32,414 nt of DNA, taken from Phenylobacterium sp. GTDB lineage: Bacteria; Pseudomonadota; Alphaproteobacteria; Caulobacterales; Caulobacteraceae. The DNA lies in assembly GCF_025934275.1 (NCBI RefSeq), contig NZ_JAICYI010000040.1:1-32414 (forward strand), given 5' to 3'. Position numbers and translations under genes: made by a program. Shown in pieces: positions 22,198-30,922 of the stretch. Under the pieces are notes generated by a model, which searched no databases, was not told the origin of the DNA, and worked only from the letters and a program-made list of their open reading frames with translations. Numbering within the stretch: the stretch's first letter is position 1; each line of letters opens with the position of its first letter.

Positions 22198-23984
22198 GCG
22201 ACCTCAAGCGGGGGCTTTCCGAGGCGGCCTTCGCCGCCTTCGAGGCCCTCGGCCTGCCGGGCGAGCTCGGGCGCGTCACCGCTTCCGACCGCCCGGACCT
22301 GGCCGACTTCCAGGTGAACGGCGCCCTGCCCGCCGCCAAGCGCGCCGGCCGTCCGCCGCGCGAGATCGCCGGCCAGGTGGCCGAGCGCCTGGCCCCCGAT
22401 CCCCGCCTGGCGGCGGTGGAGATCGCCGGGCCGGGATTCATCAACCTGCGGGTTTCGGATGCGGCGCTTTCCGCCCGCGCCCAGGCGATCGCCGCCGACC
22501 CGCGGGCCGGGGCCGAGCGGCTCGCCCGCCCGCGCAGGGTGATCGTCGACTACGCCGGGCCCAACGTCGCCAAGGAGATGCACGTCGGCCACCTGCGCTC
22601 CTCGATCATCGGCGAGGCTCTGAAGCGCCTCTACCGGTTCCGCGGCGACGAGGTCTGGGGCGACGCCCACTTCGGCGACTGGGGCTTCCAGATGGGCCTG
22701 CTGATCGGCGCGCTGGCCGATGAGGATCCCGCGATCGCCCGCGCCGTCGAGGAGCTCAACGCCGGCCGCGCGCCGAACGATATCGACAGTCTCGAGGCGC
22801 CCGCCTTCCAGGCGGTCACCCTGGAGCAGGTCGACCGCCTCTACCCCGAGGCCGCCGCCCGGGCGAAGTCGGACGAGGCCTACCGCGACCGCGCCCGCCG
22901 CATCACCGCCGAGCTGCAGGCCAAGCGCCCCGGCTACTACCTGCTCTGGCGCCACCTCGCCCGCGTCACCCGCGCCGCCCTCGAGCGCGACTTCCATGCG
23001 CTGGGCGTCGACTTCGACCTCTGGAAGGGCGAGAGCGACGTCGATCCGCTGATTCCGGCCATGGTCGGGGAGCTGGAGGAGAAGGGCCTGCTCGTCGAGG
23101 ACCAGGGCGCCCGCATCGTCCGCGTCGCCCGCGAGGACGACAAGCGTGAGCTGCCGCCGCTGATCGTGGTCTCCTCCGAAGGCTCGGCAATGTACGGCAC
23201 GACCGACCTCGCCACCATCCTCGACCGGGCGCGCAGCGTCCGCCCCGACCTGGTGATCTACTGCGTCGACCAGCGGCAGGCCGACCACTTCGAGATCGTC
23301 TTCCGCGCCGCCGAGCTCGCCGGCTACGCCAGGCCCGGCCAGCTGGTCCACGTGGGCTTCGGCACCATGAACGGGACCGACGGCAAGCCGTTCAAGACCC
23401 GCGCCGGCGGCGTGCTCAAGCTGGTCGACCTGATCGGCATGACCCGCGACAGGGCGCGCGAGCGGCTGCACGAGGCGGGGCTGGGCGAGGACCTGCCGGA
23501 GGCCGAGTTCGACGACATCGCCGGCAAGGTCGCCGTCGCCGCCGTGAAGTTCGCCGACCTCGCCAACTTCCGCGGCACCTCCTACGTCTTCGACATCGAC
23601 CGCTTCACCGCCTTCGAGGGCAAGACGGGCCCCTACCTGCTCTATCAGGCGGTCCGGGTGAAATCGCTGCTGCGCAAGGCCGCCGAGGAGCAAGCCGAGG
23701 CCGGCCCCGTCATGGTCGCCGATCCCGCCGAGCGCGACCTGGTGCTCAGCCTCGACGCGTTCGAGACCGCGCTCGCGGAGGCCTACGAGCGCTATGCGCC
23801 CAACGCCATAGCCGAGCACGCCTGGCGCCTCGCCCAGGCGTTCTCGAAGTTCTATGCCGCCTGCCCGATCCTGCAGGCGGAGCCCGCGGTTCGCGCCTCG
23901 CGCCTGACGCTCGCGCAGGCCACGCTCAGCCAGCTCGAGCTGGCGCTCTCGCTGCTTGGGATCGTCGTCCCGGAGCGGATGTGA
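22194..23984 (+). CDS. argS: Arginyl-tRNA synthetase
   Basis: A 596-residue class I aminoacyl-tRNA synthetase charging tRNA-Arg. The N-terminal Add-1 domain covers residues ~1-110. The ATP-binding HIGH motif is HVGH (residues 130-133) in [20 protein letters not shown]. The KMSK-equivalent region lies in [19 protein letters not shown]; as in many ArgRS the canonical KMSK lysine motif is not kept. The C-terminal DALR anticodon-binding domain ends with [22 protein letters not shown]. The start ATG overlaps the stop of the exported protein. It is followed by 362 bp without a coding region that carries the glycine riboswitch. Confidence 0.97.
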   Translation: MSDLKRGLSEAAFAAFEALGLPGELGRVTASDRPDLADFQVNGALPAAKRAGRPPREIAGQVAERLAPDPRLAAVEIAGPGFINLRVSDAALSARAQAIAADPRAGAERLARPRRVIVDYAGPNVAKEMHVGHLRSSIIGEALKRLYRFRGDEVWGDAHFGDWGFQMGLLIGALADEDPAIARAVEELNAGRAPNDIDSLEAPAFQAVTLEQVDRLYPEAAARAKSDEAYRDRARRITAELQAKRPGYYLLWRHLARVTRAALERDFHALGVDFDLWKGESDVDPLIPAMVGELEEKGLLVEDQGARIVRVAREDDKRELPPLIVVSSEGSAMYGTTDLATILDRARSVRPDLVIYCVDQRQADHFEIVFRAAELAGYARPGQLVHVGFGTMNGTDGKPFKTRAGGVLKLVDLIGMTRDRARERLHEAGLGEDLPEAEFDDIAGKVAVAAVKFADLANFRGTSYVFDIDRFTAFEGKTGPYLLYQAVRVKSLLRKAAEEQAEAGPVMVADPAERDLVLSLDAFETALAEAYERYAPNAIAEHAWRLAQAFSKFYAACPILQAEPAVRASRLTLAQATLSQLELALSLLGIVVPERM

Positions 23985-24125
23985 TCAGGGGCCCCGCCGC
24001 CGAAAACGCAGCAATCGCCGGCCTTCCGCGCCCTTCGGCGTATTCCGCGGTTCCCATTTTCCTCGCCTCCCGGGCCCGCGCGCGCAGTTGACTCCCCCCG
24101 GCCCCTCCGCCACCTTCCGCCGTCT
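23985..24125 (+). promoter_or_regulatory. argS-gcvT spacer with possible promoter of the gcv leader
   Basis: No gene is seen here. TTGACT at 24088-24093 followed after 17 nt by CACCTT would start transcription at about 24124, exactly where the first glycine aptamer begins; the -35 is good and the -10 poor. I see no convincing terminator for argS. Confidence 0.35.
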
Positions 24126-24214
24126 CTCGCGGGAGAGACCCTTCGCGGCCCTCGGGCCTGAAGGGAGCCGAAGGCGCAACCGCCCCGGAAACGCTCAGGC
24201 AAAAGGACCGCGAG
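24126..24214 (+). promoter_or_regulatory. Glycine riboswitch, aptamer 1
   Basis: The basal stem P1 is formed by CTCGCGG (24126-24132) and CCGCGAG (24208-24214), 7 bp. Between them stand the conserved core elements GGGAGAGACC, GCCGAAGGCGCAA and GAAACGCTCAGGCAAAAGGAC, which match the glycine aptamer consensus. In the family this RNA binds glycine and turns on glycine degradation genes. Confidence 0.93.
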
Positions 24215-24224
24215 GGCCGATGAA

Positions 24225-24332
24225 CGCTGGAAAGTTCTCCGCCTGGCTGACCGGCTAGGAGGGGGCGCCGAAGGAGCAGGGGGCCGTCCAGCCGATCGGG
24301 CGGTCCGAAATCTCTCAGGCCCAAGGACAGCG
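24225..24332 (+). promoter_or_regulatory. Glycine riboswitch, aptamer 2
   Basis: P1 is CGCTG (24225-24229) with CAGCG (24328-24332). The core includes GGGCGCCGAAGGAGCAGGG and GAAATCTCTCAGGCCCAAGG, again the glycine consensus, so this is the classical tandem arrangement with a 10-nt linker. The P1 stem ends only 14 nt before the annotated gcvT ATG, with the GGGGG that could serve as ribosome-binding site immediately adjacent. No terminator hairpin with a T-run lies between, so control of translation initiation is the simplest reading. Confidence 0.93.
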
Positions 24333-24346
24333 GGGGCGCGATCCGG

Positions 24347-25534
24347 ATGGCGGGGCATCTCCCGTCGCCGCTCGCCGTCACCCTCCAGTCCGAGCCCTTC
24401 GTGCCCGACATCCCCGCCGAGACCGTGCTCAAGACCACCCCGCTCAGCGAGGCGCATGCCGCCCTGGGCGCGAAGATGGTGCCGTTCGCCGGCTACTCGA
24501 TGCCGGTGCAGTACGCCGGCGAGCACGGCGGCGTGCTGAAGGAGCATCTCTGGACACGCGAGCACGCCGGCTTGTTCGACGTCTCCCACATGGGCCAGGC
24601 GCGGCTAACGGGCCCGGACGTGCTGACCGCCTTCGAGGCGCTCACCCCCGGCGATTTCCAGGGCCTGATGCCCGGCAAGCAGAAGTACTCGCTGCTGCTG
24701 ACCGACGACGGCGGCATCGTCGACGACCTGATGGCCGGCCGCCCGGAGCCCGAGGGCCTGTTCGTGGTGGTCAACGGCGCCTGCAAGGCGAACGACTTCC
24801 GCCTCATGGGCGAGCGGCTTGCCGGCCGCGTCGCCATCGAGCGGCTGGAGGACCGCGCGCTGATCGCCCTGCAGGGCCCGCAGGCGGCCGCCGTGCTCGT
24901 CCGGCACGCGCCCGAGACCGCGACCATGGTGTTCATGGACATCCGCGCCATCGACGCGTTCGGGACCGAGGCCGTCGTCTCGCGCTCCGGCTACACCGGC
25001 GAGGACGGCTACGAGATCTCGGTCCCGGCGGCCGCCGCCGTCCACGTCTGGACGACGCTGCTGTCCGACGAGCGCGTGCGGCCGATCGGCCTCGGCGCCC
25101 GCGATTCGCTGCGCCTGGAGGCCGGCCTGCCGCTCTACGGCCACGACCTCGACGAGAGCGTCTCGCCGGTCGAGGCGGGGCTGGCGTTTGCGATCAACAA
25201 GCCCCGCCGCCGGCGCGCCGACTTCCCCGGCGCGGAGCGTATCCTCGGCGAATTCGCCCACGGCTGCGCGCGTTTTCGCATCGGCCTGAAGGTGCTCGAG
25301 GGCGCGCCGGCCCGCGAGGGCGCCGAGGTCGCCGACGAGACCGGCCGGCCGATTGGCGTCGTCACCTCCGGCGGCTTCTCGCCCACCCTGCGCCAGGCCA
25401 TCGCGCTCGCCTTCGTGCCGCCGCTCCACTCCGAGCCCGGAACCCGGCTCCAGGTCATCGTCCGCGGCAAGGCCCAGGGCGCCGAAGTCGTCCGCCTCCC
25501 CTTCGTCCCCCACCGCTACGTGAGGTCCCTCTGA
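24347..25534 (+). CDS. gcvT: Glycine cleavage system T protein (aminomethyltransferase)
   Basis: The T protein takes the aminomethyl group from lipoyl-H protein, releases ammonia and makes 5,10-methylene-THF. Recognisable blocks are LKTTPLSEAHAALGAKMVPF, AGYSMPVQYAGEHGGVLKEH, GLFDVSHMGQARLTG, LLLTDDGGIVDDLM (folate/active-site acidic region), SRSGYTGEDGYEISVP and LGARDSLRLEAGLPLYGHDL. From ATG 24347 it has 395 residues, about 25 more than usual at the N-terminus (MAGHLPSPLAVTLQSEPFVP); GTG codons at 24401 and 24425 are in frame and the latter would start right before the conserved region. First gene of the gcvT-H-PA-PB operon and target of the riboswitch. Confidence 0.93.
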   Translation: MAGHLPSPLAVTLQSEPFVPDIPAETVLKTTPLSEAHAALGAKMVPFAGYSMPVQYAGEHGGVLKEHLWTREHAGLFDVSHMGQARLTGPDVLTAFEALTPGDFQGLMPGKQKYSLLLTDDGGIVDDLMAGRPEPEGLFVVVNGACKANDFRLMGERLAGRVAIERLEDRALIALQGPQAAAVLVRHAPETATMVFMDIRAIDAFGTEAVVSRSGYTGEDGYEISVPAAAAVHVWTTLLSDERVRPIGLGARDSLRLEAGLPLYGHDLDESVSPVEAGLAFAINKPRRRRADFPGAERILGEFAHGCARFRIGLKVLEGAPAREGAEVADETGRPIGVVTSGGFSPTLRQAIALAFVPPLHSEPGTRLQVIVRGKAQGAEVVRLPFVPHRYVRSL

Positions 25535-25548
25535 TGCGCCATTCTCAT

Positions 25549-25621
25549 CCGCTCATCCCCGCGAAAGCGGGGACCCAAGCTGAATCGCCGCTCGCATTCC
25601 CGCCTTCGCGGGAACGAGCGG
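25549..25621. repeat. REP-like two-hairpin element, copy 1 (gcvT-gcvH spacer)
   Basis: Two perfect hairpins, TCCCCGC-GAAA-GCGGGGA (25556-25573) and TTCCCGC-CTTC-GCGGGAA (25597-25614), are joined by a linker containing CCCAAGCTGAATCGCCGCT. An outer stem CCGCTC/GAGCGG (25549-25554, 25616-25621) can close the whole unit. It fills most of the spacer between gcvT and gcvH. The stem sequences resemble widely dispersed palindromic repeats in alphaproteobacterial genomes. Confidence 0.85.
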
Positions 25622-25644
25622 AAGGAAATTGAGGAACCACTCCC

Positions 25645-26010
25645 ATGCGCTTCACCAAGGATCACGAGTGGATCGAGCTGGAGGGCGACGTCGCGGTGAT
25701 CGGCGTCACCGCCTACGCCGCCGAGCAGCTGGGCGATGTGGTGTTCGTCGAGACGCCGGAGGTCGGCAAACAGGTCAAGGCGGGCGACAACCTGGCCGTG
25801 GTCGAGAGCGTCAAGGCCGCCTCCGACGTCTACGCCCCGGTCTCCGGGGAGGTGGTCGAGGCCAACGAGGCCCTGGCCGACGCGCCGGAGACCGTCAACG
25901 CCGCCCCCGAGGCCGCCGGCTGGTTCGCCAAGCTCAAGCTCGCCAACCCCGCCGAGCTCGATCAGCTCATGGACCGCCCGGCCTACGAAGCCTACCTGCA
26001 GACCCTCTAG
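25645..26010 (+). CDS. gcvH: Glycine cleavage system H protein
   Basis: A 121-residue lipoyl carrier that shuttles the aminomethyl group between P, T and L proteins. The lipoylation lysine is K57 in [20 protein letters not shown], the standard E-S-V-K-A motif; the N-terminal [20 protein letters not shown] and the C-terminal [19 protein letters not shown] are also typical. The length is normal. It is separated from gcvT by 110 bp and from gcvPA by 98 bp, both spacers being largely occupied by a REP-like element, which is unusual for otherwise tightly packed gcv genes. The nearest ribosome-binding site is GAGGAA about 11 nt before ATG. Confidence 0.97.
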   Translation: MRFTKDHEWIELEGDVAVIGVTAYAAEQLGDVVFVETPEVGKQVKAGDNLAVVESVKAASDVYAPVSGEVVEANEALADAPETVNAAPEAAGWFAKLKLANPAELDQLMDRPAYEAYLQTL

Positions 26011-26018
26011 CCACCCCG

Positions 26019-26093
26019 CCCGCTCATTCCCGCGCAGGCGGGAACCCAAGCTGAATCGCCGCTTGGATCCCCGCTTTCGCGGGGACGAGCGGG
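26019..26093. repeat. REP-like two-hairpin element, copy 2 (gcvH-gcvPA spacer)
   Basis: Hairpins TTCCCGC-GCAG-GCGGGAA (26027-26044) and TCCCCGC-TTTC-GCGGGGA (26068-26085) flank the same linker CCCAAGCTGAATCGCCGCT found in copy 1, here bounded by CCAAGC/GCTTGG. Outer stem CCCGCTC/GAGCGGG (26019-26025, 26087-26093). The two stem sequences are in the opposite order to copy 1 while the linker keeps its orientation. Confidence 0.85.
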
Positions 26094-26108
26094 AAAAGTG
26101 AAGACCGA

Positions 26109-27452
26109 ATGAGATACCTGCCGCTCACGCCCGACGACCGCGCCGAGATGCTCTCGGTGATCGGGGCGCCCGACGTCGAGGCGCTGTTCCGCGACGTGCC
26201 GGAGACGGCGCGCAACGCAAAGCTCTTCGACCTGCCGCTGCATGCCGGCGAGCTGGCGGTTGAGCGCGAGCTCGCCGGGCTCGCGGCGATGAACCGCCCG
26301 GCCGGCGCGGGGCCATTCTTCTGCGGCGCCGGCGCCTACCGCCACCACGTGCCGGCCAGCGTCGACCACCTCATCCAGCGCTCGGAGTTCCTGACCAGCT
26401 ACACGCCCTACCAGCCGGAGATCGCCCAGGGCACGCTGCAGGTGCTGTTCGAGTTCCAGACCCAGGTCGCGGCGCTCACCGGGCTCGAGGTCGCCAACGC
26501 CTCGATGTACGACGGCTCCACCGCCTGCGCCGAGGCGGTGATGATGGCCCAGCGGGTCACGCGCCGCGAGACGGCCGTGCTCTCCGGCGGGCTGCATCCG
26601 CACTATGCCGCGACCACCCAGACCATCGCCCACGCCGAGGGGATGCAGATCCGCCGCCTGCCGGCCGCCATCGACGCCGAGGCCGCGGTGATCGAGGCGA
26701 TCGACGCCGAGACCGCCTGCGTCGTCGTCCAGACGCCCAACGTGTTCGGGGTCGCCACCGACGTGACCCGGATCGCCCAGGCTGCGCACGCCGCCGGCGC
26801 GCTCCTGATCGTCGTCACCGCCGAGGCGGTCTCGTTCGGCCTCCTGAAGTCGCCCGGCGCGATGGGGGCGGACATCGCCGTCGCCGAGGGCCAGTCGATC
26901 GGCAACGCGCTGAGCTACGGCGGGCCCTACGTCGGCCTCTTCGCAGCCAGAGAGAAGCACGTGCGCCAGATGCCCGGCCGGCTGTGCGGAGAGACGGCGG
27001 ACGCCGAGGGCCGCCGCGGCTTCGTCCTCACGCTCTCGACGCGTGAGCAGCACATCCGCCGCGAGAAGGCGACGAGCAACATCTGCACCAACTCCGGCCT
27101 CTGCGCGCTCGCCTTCAGCATCCACCTGTCGCTGCTGGGCGAGACCGGCCTGCGCCAGCTCGCGGCGCTCAACCACGGCCGGGCCCGGGAGCTGCGCGAC
27201 GCCGTCGCCGCCCTGCCGGGCGTTGAGGTGCTCACCCCGCGCTTCTTCAACGAGATCGCCGTCCGCACGCCGGGCGCGGCCGCCGCCCTCGTGGAGGCCT
27301 GCCTGGCCGACGGTGTGGTCGCCGGCGTCCCCTTCTCGCGCCTCGACCCGCACGCCGGGATGGATGACCTGCTCCTGCTGGCGGCGACCGAGACCACCAC
27401 CTCCGACGACATCGCCGCGCTCGCGGCCGCCCTGGCGAAGGGGATCCGCTGA
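26109..27452 (+). CDS. gcvPA: Glycine decarboxylase P protein, subunit 1
   Basis: A 447-residue N-terminal-half subunit of the split, PLP-dependent glycine dehydrogenase that decarboxylates glycine and passes the aminomethyl group to H protein. It has the fold of the P protein but no Schiff-base lysine of its own. Typical blocks are [20 protein letters not shown], the [20 protein letters not shown] segment, [20 protein letters not shown] and [20 protein letters not shown]. Length and order are standard for the two-subunit form. Its stop codon shares two bases with the gcvPB start (TGATG), so the two subunits are made by coupled translation, fitting a 1:1 complex. Confidence 0.96.
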   Translation: MRYLPLTPDDRAEMLSVIGAPDVEALFRDVPETARNAKLFDLPLHAGELAVERELAGLAAMNRPAGAGPFFCGAGAYRHHVPASVDHLIQRSEFLTSYTPYQPEIAQGTLQVLFEFQTQVAALTGLEVANASMYDGSTACAEAVMMAQRVTRRETAVLSGGLHPHYAATTQTIAHAEGMQIRRLPAAIDAEAAVIEAIDAETACVVVQTPNVFGVATDVTRIAQAAHAAGALLIVVTAEAVSFGLLKSPGAMGADIAVAEGQSIGNALSYGGPYVGLFAAREKHVRQMPGRLCGETADAEGRRGFVLTLSTREQHIRREKATSNICTNSGLCALAFSIHLSLLGETGLRQLAALNHGRARELRDAVAALPGVEVLTPRFFNEIAVRTPGAAAALVEACLADGVVAGVPFSRLDPHAGMDDLLLLAATETTTSDDIAALAAALAKGIR

Positions 27453-29032
27453 TGGCCATGCAGAACATCGGCCGGCCCACCCAGCCGCGCGCCGCCGACC
27501 TGGAGAACCACGCCTCGCTGACCGGCGGCCGCGGCCTGCTGCAGGACGAGCCCTTGATCTTCGAGCTCGGCGGCTGGGACAAGACCGGCGTCGACCTTGA
27601 GCCCGCCGAGCACGACGCCTCAGACCTCGGCGACCTGGTCCGCGCGGAGCCGATCGGCCTGCCCGGCCTCTCCGAGCCCGAGACGCTCCGCCACTACGTG
27701 CGGCTTAGCCAGAAGAACCACGCCATCGACCTGGCGCTCTATCCGCTGGGCTCGTGCACCATGAAGCACAACCCCAGGCTCAACGAGAAGGCCGCCCGGC
27801 TCGCGGGCTTCGCCGACCTGCATCCGCTGCAGCCGGTCTCGACCGCGCAAGGCGCGCTGGCGCTGATGGACCGGCTCGCCCACTGGCTGAAGACCCTGAC
27901 CGGCATGCCGGCCGTGGCGCTGACGCCGAAGGCCGGGGCGCACGGCGAGCTGTGCGGCCTCTTGGCCATCAAGGCCGCCCACGACGACGCCGGCCAGGGC
28001 CATCGCCGCACCGTCCTGACCCCCACCTCCGCGCACGGCACCAACCCGGCCACCGCCGCCTTCGTCGGCTACCAGGTCGCCGAGATCGCTCAGACCGCCG
28101 ACGGCCGCATCGACCTCGCCGACCTCGCCGCCAAGCTCGGCCCCGAGGTGGCCGCGATCATGGTGACCAACCCGAACACCTGCGGCCTGTTCGAGCGCGA
28201 CATCGTGGAGATCGCCCGGCTGACCCACGCGGCGGGGGCTTACTTTTATGCAGACGGCGCGAATTTCAACGCGGTCGTCGGCCGCGTGAAGCCGGGCGAC
28301 CTCGGCGTCGACGCCATGCACATCAATCTGCACAAGACCTTCTCCACCCCGCACGGCGGCGGCGGTCCGGGCGCGGGGCCGGTGGTGCTGTCGGAGGCCT
28401 TGGCGCCGTTCGCGCCGGTGCCGTGGCTGGTCTCCGGCCCGCAGGGCTTCGGCCTGATCGAGGAGCCGGCCGGCGAAGCCGCGCAGGCCTTTGGCCGGAT
28501 GTGCGCCTTCCAGGGGCAGATGGGCATGTTCGTCCGCGCCTACGCCTATATGCGCAGTCACGGCGCCGATGGCCTGCGCCAGGTGGCCGAGGACGCCGTG
28601 CTCAACGCCAACTACGTCAAGGCCCGGCTGCAGACGGCGATGACCCCCGCCTTCCCGGACGGCCCGTGCATGCACGAGGCGCTGTTCGACGACAGCTGGC
28701 TGGAAGGGACCGGCGTCACCACGCTCGATCTCGCCAAGGCGCTGATCGACGAGGGCTTCCATCCGATGACCATGTATTTCCCGCTGGTCGTCCACGGGGC
28801 GATGCTGATCGAGCCCACCGAGACCGAGCCCAAGCGCGAGCTTGACCGGTTCTGCGAGGCCATGCTGGCGCTCGCCAAGGCGGCCAAGGGCAATGACCGC
28901 GAGCGGCTGAAGGGCGCGCCCTACCTCGCCCCGATGCGCCGGCTGGACGAGACCCTCGCCGCCCGGAAGCCCAGGCTCACGTGGCGCCCAGGCACCACAG
29001 GTGTGGCTCCGGCGCCATTGGCCGCGGAATAG
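27452..29032 (+). CDS. gcvPB: Glycine decarboxylase P protein, subunit 2
   Basis: A 526-residue C-terminal-half subunit containing the PLP site. The cofactor lysine is K295 in DAMHINLHKTFSTPHGGGGP, followed by the glycine-rich GPGAGPV. Other conserved blocks are YPLGSCTMKHNPRLNEKAAR, LTPTSAHGTNPATAAF and MVTNPNTCGLFERDIVEIA. The ATG at 27452 is used; a second ATG six bases on (27458) is equally possible. It is the last gene of the operon; the L protein (lipoamide dehydrogenase) is not in the window. The 139 bp after it show no convincing terminator, only an AT-rich patch (CAAAAATTAA). Confidence 0.97.
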   Translation: MAMQNIGRPTQPRAADLENHASLTGGRGLLQDEPLIFELGGWDKTGVDLEPAEHDASDLGDLVRAEPIGLPGLSEPETLRHYVRLSQKNHAIDLALYPLGSCTMKHNPRLNEKAARLAGFADLHPLQPVSTAQGALALMDRLAHWLKTLTGMPAVALTPKAGAHGELCGLLAIKAAHDDAGQGHRRTVLTPTSAHGTNPATAAFVGYQVAEIAQTADGRIDLADLAAKLGPEVAAIMVTNPNTCGLFERDIVEIARLTHAAGAYFYADGANFNAVVGRVKPGDLGVDAMHINLHKTFSTPHGGGGPGAGPVVLSEALAPFAPVPWLVSGPQGFGLIEEPAGEAAQAFGRMCAFQGQMGMFVRAYAYMRSHGADGLRQVAEDAVLNANYVKARLQTAMTPAFPDGPCMHEALFDDSWLEGTGVTTLDLAKALIDEGFHPMTMYFPLVVHGAMLIEPTETEPKRELDRFCEAMLALAKAAKGNDRERLKGAPYLAPMRRLDETLAARKPRLTWRPGTTGVAPAPLAAE

Positions 29033-29171
29033 ATTCGCGACCGCAAAAATTAACGGGCCGGCGCCTTTACCGTTCGCAGACTCGTTCGCATATCTGGTGG
29101 GCGCGGTGACGGTTCGACCTCCCCTTGGGCCGGCTTAGCGCATTCCCAGGTTGTCCCAAGTGTCCCTAGTC

Positions 29172-29582
29172 ATGCCCTCGTTGCGCGTGTACCGCGCCTC
29201 CGACGAATTCGCCCGGGAAGTGCTCGCGCGGGTGGGTCGTGGGCTGCTGCTGGCTTTGGGCGGCCTGTTCATCCTGGTCGGCCTGACCATCGAGTTCCTG
29301 CCGCTGCCGCTGCACCTGCCCGGCATGGCGGTCGTGGTCATCGGCCTGATGCTGGTGCTGCGCAATTCGTTCAAGGCGCGCCGGCGGTTCGTGGAGATCC
29401 AGCGCAGCCATCCGCGGATGGTCTCTCCCATGCGCCGCCTGCTGCGGCGCGAGCCGGAGGTCGTGCAGGTGTTCTGGCAGGTCTACCTGCGCTCCGAGCG
29501 CCTGATGCTGCCCAAGCGCTTGCGCTTCGCGGTGCGCGTCCGGCGCTACGTCAAGGTTCGGATCCGCACCCGGGCGGCCTGA
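29172..29582 (+). CDS. Small two-helix membrane protein (PGPGW-like)
   Basis: About 136 residues. Two membrane helices are adjacent, GRGLLLALGGLFILVGLTIE and LPGMAVVVIGLMLVLRNS, joined by FLPLPLHLPG, a proline/glycine hairpin like that of the 'PGPGW' family of small membrane proteins. The rest is a strongly basic cytoplasmic tail (KARRRFVEIQRS ... RRLLRREPEVVQVF ... RLRFAVRVRRYVKVRIRTR). No function is known for such proteins. I use ATG 29172 (MPSLRVYRASDEF); GTG 29160 and TTG 29151 are in frame upstream. It is convergent with the ATP synthase genes, ending 19 bp from the atpF stop. Confidence 0.75.
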   Translation: MPSLRVYRASDEFAREVLARVGRGLLLALGGLFILVGLTIEFLPLPLHLPGMAVVVIGLMLVLRNSFKARRRFVEIQRSHPRMVSPMRRLLRREPEVVQVFWQVYLRSERLMLPKRLRFAVRVRRYVKVRIRTRAA

Positions 29583-29601
29583 CGCCGCCGCGCACCCGGA
29601 C

Positions 29602-30093
29602 CTATTGCAGCTTCGTTCCGAGCTGGCCGATCGCCTGGTCGACCAGCGGGTCGGTCTTGGCGCCGGCGATCCGCTGGCTCAGCACCTTCTCGGCGAGCTG
29701 GGCGGCGAGGTCGGCGGCCGCGGCCTTGACCTCGGCGGCGGCCTGCGCCTCGGCGGTGGCGATGCGCCGCTCGGCGAGCTGGCCGCGGCGCTCGATCTGC
29801 TCCGCCAGCCGCGCCTGGGAGTCAGCCTGCAGGCGCTCGGCCTCCTCCTTGGCGTTGGCCATCACCTCGGCGGCGAGCTTCTCGGACTGTTCGCGCTGCG
29901 CCTTGATGTCGGCGAGCAGCGCCTGGGCTTCCTCGCGCAGGCGGTTGGCCTCATCGAGCTGGGCGCGGACCTTGTCGGCGCGGGCGTCCAGCGCCTGCGC
30001 CGCCAGCCGCGGCACGCCGGCCCACACCAGGATGCCGGCGAAGATCACCAGGGCGACGCCGACCCAGAAGTGCGCGTCGAGCATGATGTCCAT
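29602..30093 (-). CDS. atpF: F0F1 ATP synthase subunit b
   Basis: A 163-residue peripheral-stalk subunit. One N-terminal membrane helix ([20 protein letters not shown]) is followed by a long charged coiled coil from about residue 35 to the end ([40 protein letters not shown]) that reaches up to F1. A GAGGAG ribosome-binding site lies 4-5 nt before ATG, 15 bp after the end of the b' gene. Together with b' it forms the heterodimeric stalk typical of alphaproteobacteria. It is the last F0 gene of the operon. Confidence 0.94.
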   Translation of the reverse strand: MDIMLDAHFWVGVALVIFAGILVWAGVPRLAAQALDARADKVRAQLDEANRLREEAQALLADIKAQREQSEKLAAEVMANAKEEAERLQADSQARLAEQIERRGQLAERRIATAEAQAAAEVKAAAADLAAQLAEKVLSQRIAGAKTDPLVDQAIGQLGTKLQ

Positions 30094-30108
30094 GGCCGCT
30101 CCTCTCGC

Positions 30109-30645
30109 CTAGGCCGCGCCGGCGGAGGCGAGCTCCGCCCGGCTCGGGGCCTGGCCGGTCAGTTTCTGCACGATGGCCGCGGCCGCATCGCCCGCGATCT
30201 CGCCGACATGCGCCATCGCCGCCTCGCGCGCGGCGGCGCTCCGGGCCTCGGCCGCGGCGCCGGTCTGGGCGAGCTTGGCTTCCTCCTCGGCCAGCTTGGC
30301 CGAGATCTCCGCCTGCGCCCTGGCGCGCGCGTCGGCGGCGAGCTTCATCGCCTGGGCGCGGGCCTGGGCGATGTCCGCCTGGGCGGCGGCGGCCTGGGCG
30401 TCCGCCTCCTCCTTCATCCGCCGCGCCTCGGCGACGTCGCCGGTGATCTTGTCTTCGCGCGCGGCGATGGTGCCGCCGATGCGCGGCACGAACACGCGCG
30501 CCATAAGCACCAGCACGATCACGAAGAAGATCAGGAACCAGGCCGCCTGGCCGGGCCAGGTGGTGAGGTCGAACTGCGGCAGGCCGCCGGCGGCGCCCTC
30601 GGGAGCCGCGGCCCCCGCCGTGGCGGTGGAAGCGGGAGACTGCAT
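30109..30645 (-). CDS. F0F1 ATP synthase subunit b'
   Basis: A 178-residue second stalk subunit. An Ala/Gly/Pro-rich N-terminus (QSPASTATAGAAAPEGAAGG) precedes the conserved LPQFDLTTWPGQAAWFLIFF, the b' signature, and a membrane helix (WFLIFFVIVLVLMARVFVP). The remaining ~110 residues are an Ala/Glu/Arg coiled coil (REDKITGDVAEARRMKEEAD). It sits between the c and b genes as expected for b'. The N-terminal extension before LPQFD (about 21 residues) is variable among relatives. It starts 8 bp after the c-subunit stop. Confidence 0.94.
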   Translation of the reverse strand: MQSPASTATAGAAAPEGAAGGLPQFDLTTWPGQAAWFLIFFVIVLVLMARVFVPRIGGTIAAREDKITGDVAEARRMKEEADAQAAAAQADIAQARAQAMKLAADARARAQAEISAKLAEEEAKLAQTGAAAEARSAAAREAAMAHVGEIAGDAAAAIVQKLTGQAPSRAELASAGAA

Positions 30646-30652
30646 CGAGCCC

Positions 30653-30889
30653 TTAGCCGCTGATCGGCACGAACAGGATGATGAAGGCCATCACCAGGGC
30701 GAAGATGCCCAGCGCCTCGGTGAGCGCCAGGCCCAGGAACAGCATCGGCTGCTGGCTGGCCGCGGCCGAGGGATTGCGGATCGCCGAGGCCAGGTAGTTG
30801 CCGAACAGCACGCCCAGGCCGACGCCGGCGCCGATCAGCCCCATCGTGGCGAGGCCGGCGCCGATGTACTTGGCGGAGATATGGTCCAT
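30653..30889 (-). CDS. atpE: F0F1 ATP synthase subunit c
   Basis: A 78-residue rotor-ring proteolipid of two membrane helices. Helix 1 carries the glycine-rich packing motif in GLIGAGVGLGVLFGNYLA; the polar loop is IRNPSAAASQQP; helix 2 is LFLGLALTEALGIFALVMAF with the proton-binding glutamate E58. Proton, not sodium, coupling is expected, since the Na-binding residues around helix 1 (Q/E) are absent. The ATG is at 30889; AAGGGG lies upstream at somewhat longer spacing than usual. Confidence 0.97.
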   Translation of the reverse strand: MDHISAKYIGAGLATMGLIGAGVGLGVLFGNYLASAIRNPSAAASQQPMLFLGLALTEALGIFALVMAFIILFVPISG

Positions 30890-30922
30890 GTCTTTGAAAC
30901 CCCTTTGGAGATGTTTTTCTGT

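Noticed and set aside
24220..24258. Small frame MNAGKFSAWLTG between and within the two glycine aptamers, looking like a leader peptide.
   Set aside because: The bases are explained by conserved aptamer structure (P1 and core of aptamer 2); there is no ribosome-binding site.
25516..26100. Minus-strand protein-like strings such as RFRGDE and WVPACAGM in the gcv spacers.
   Set aside because: These are translations of the REP-like palindromic elements, a well-known artefact, and not genes.
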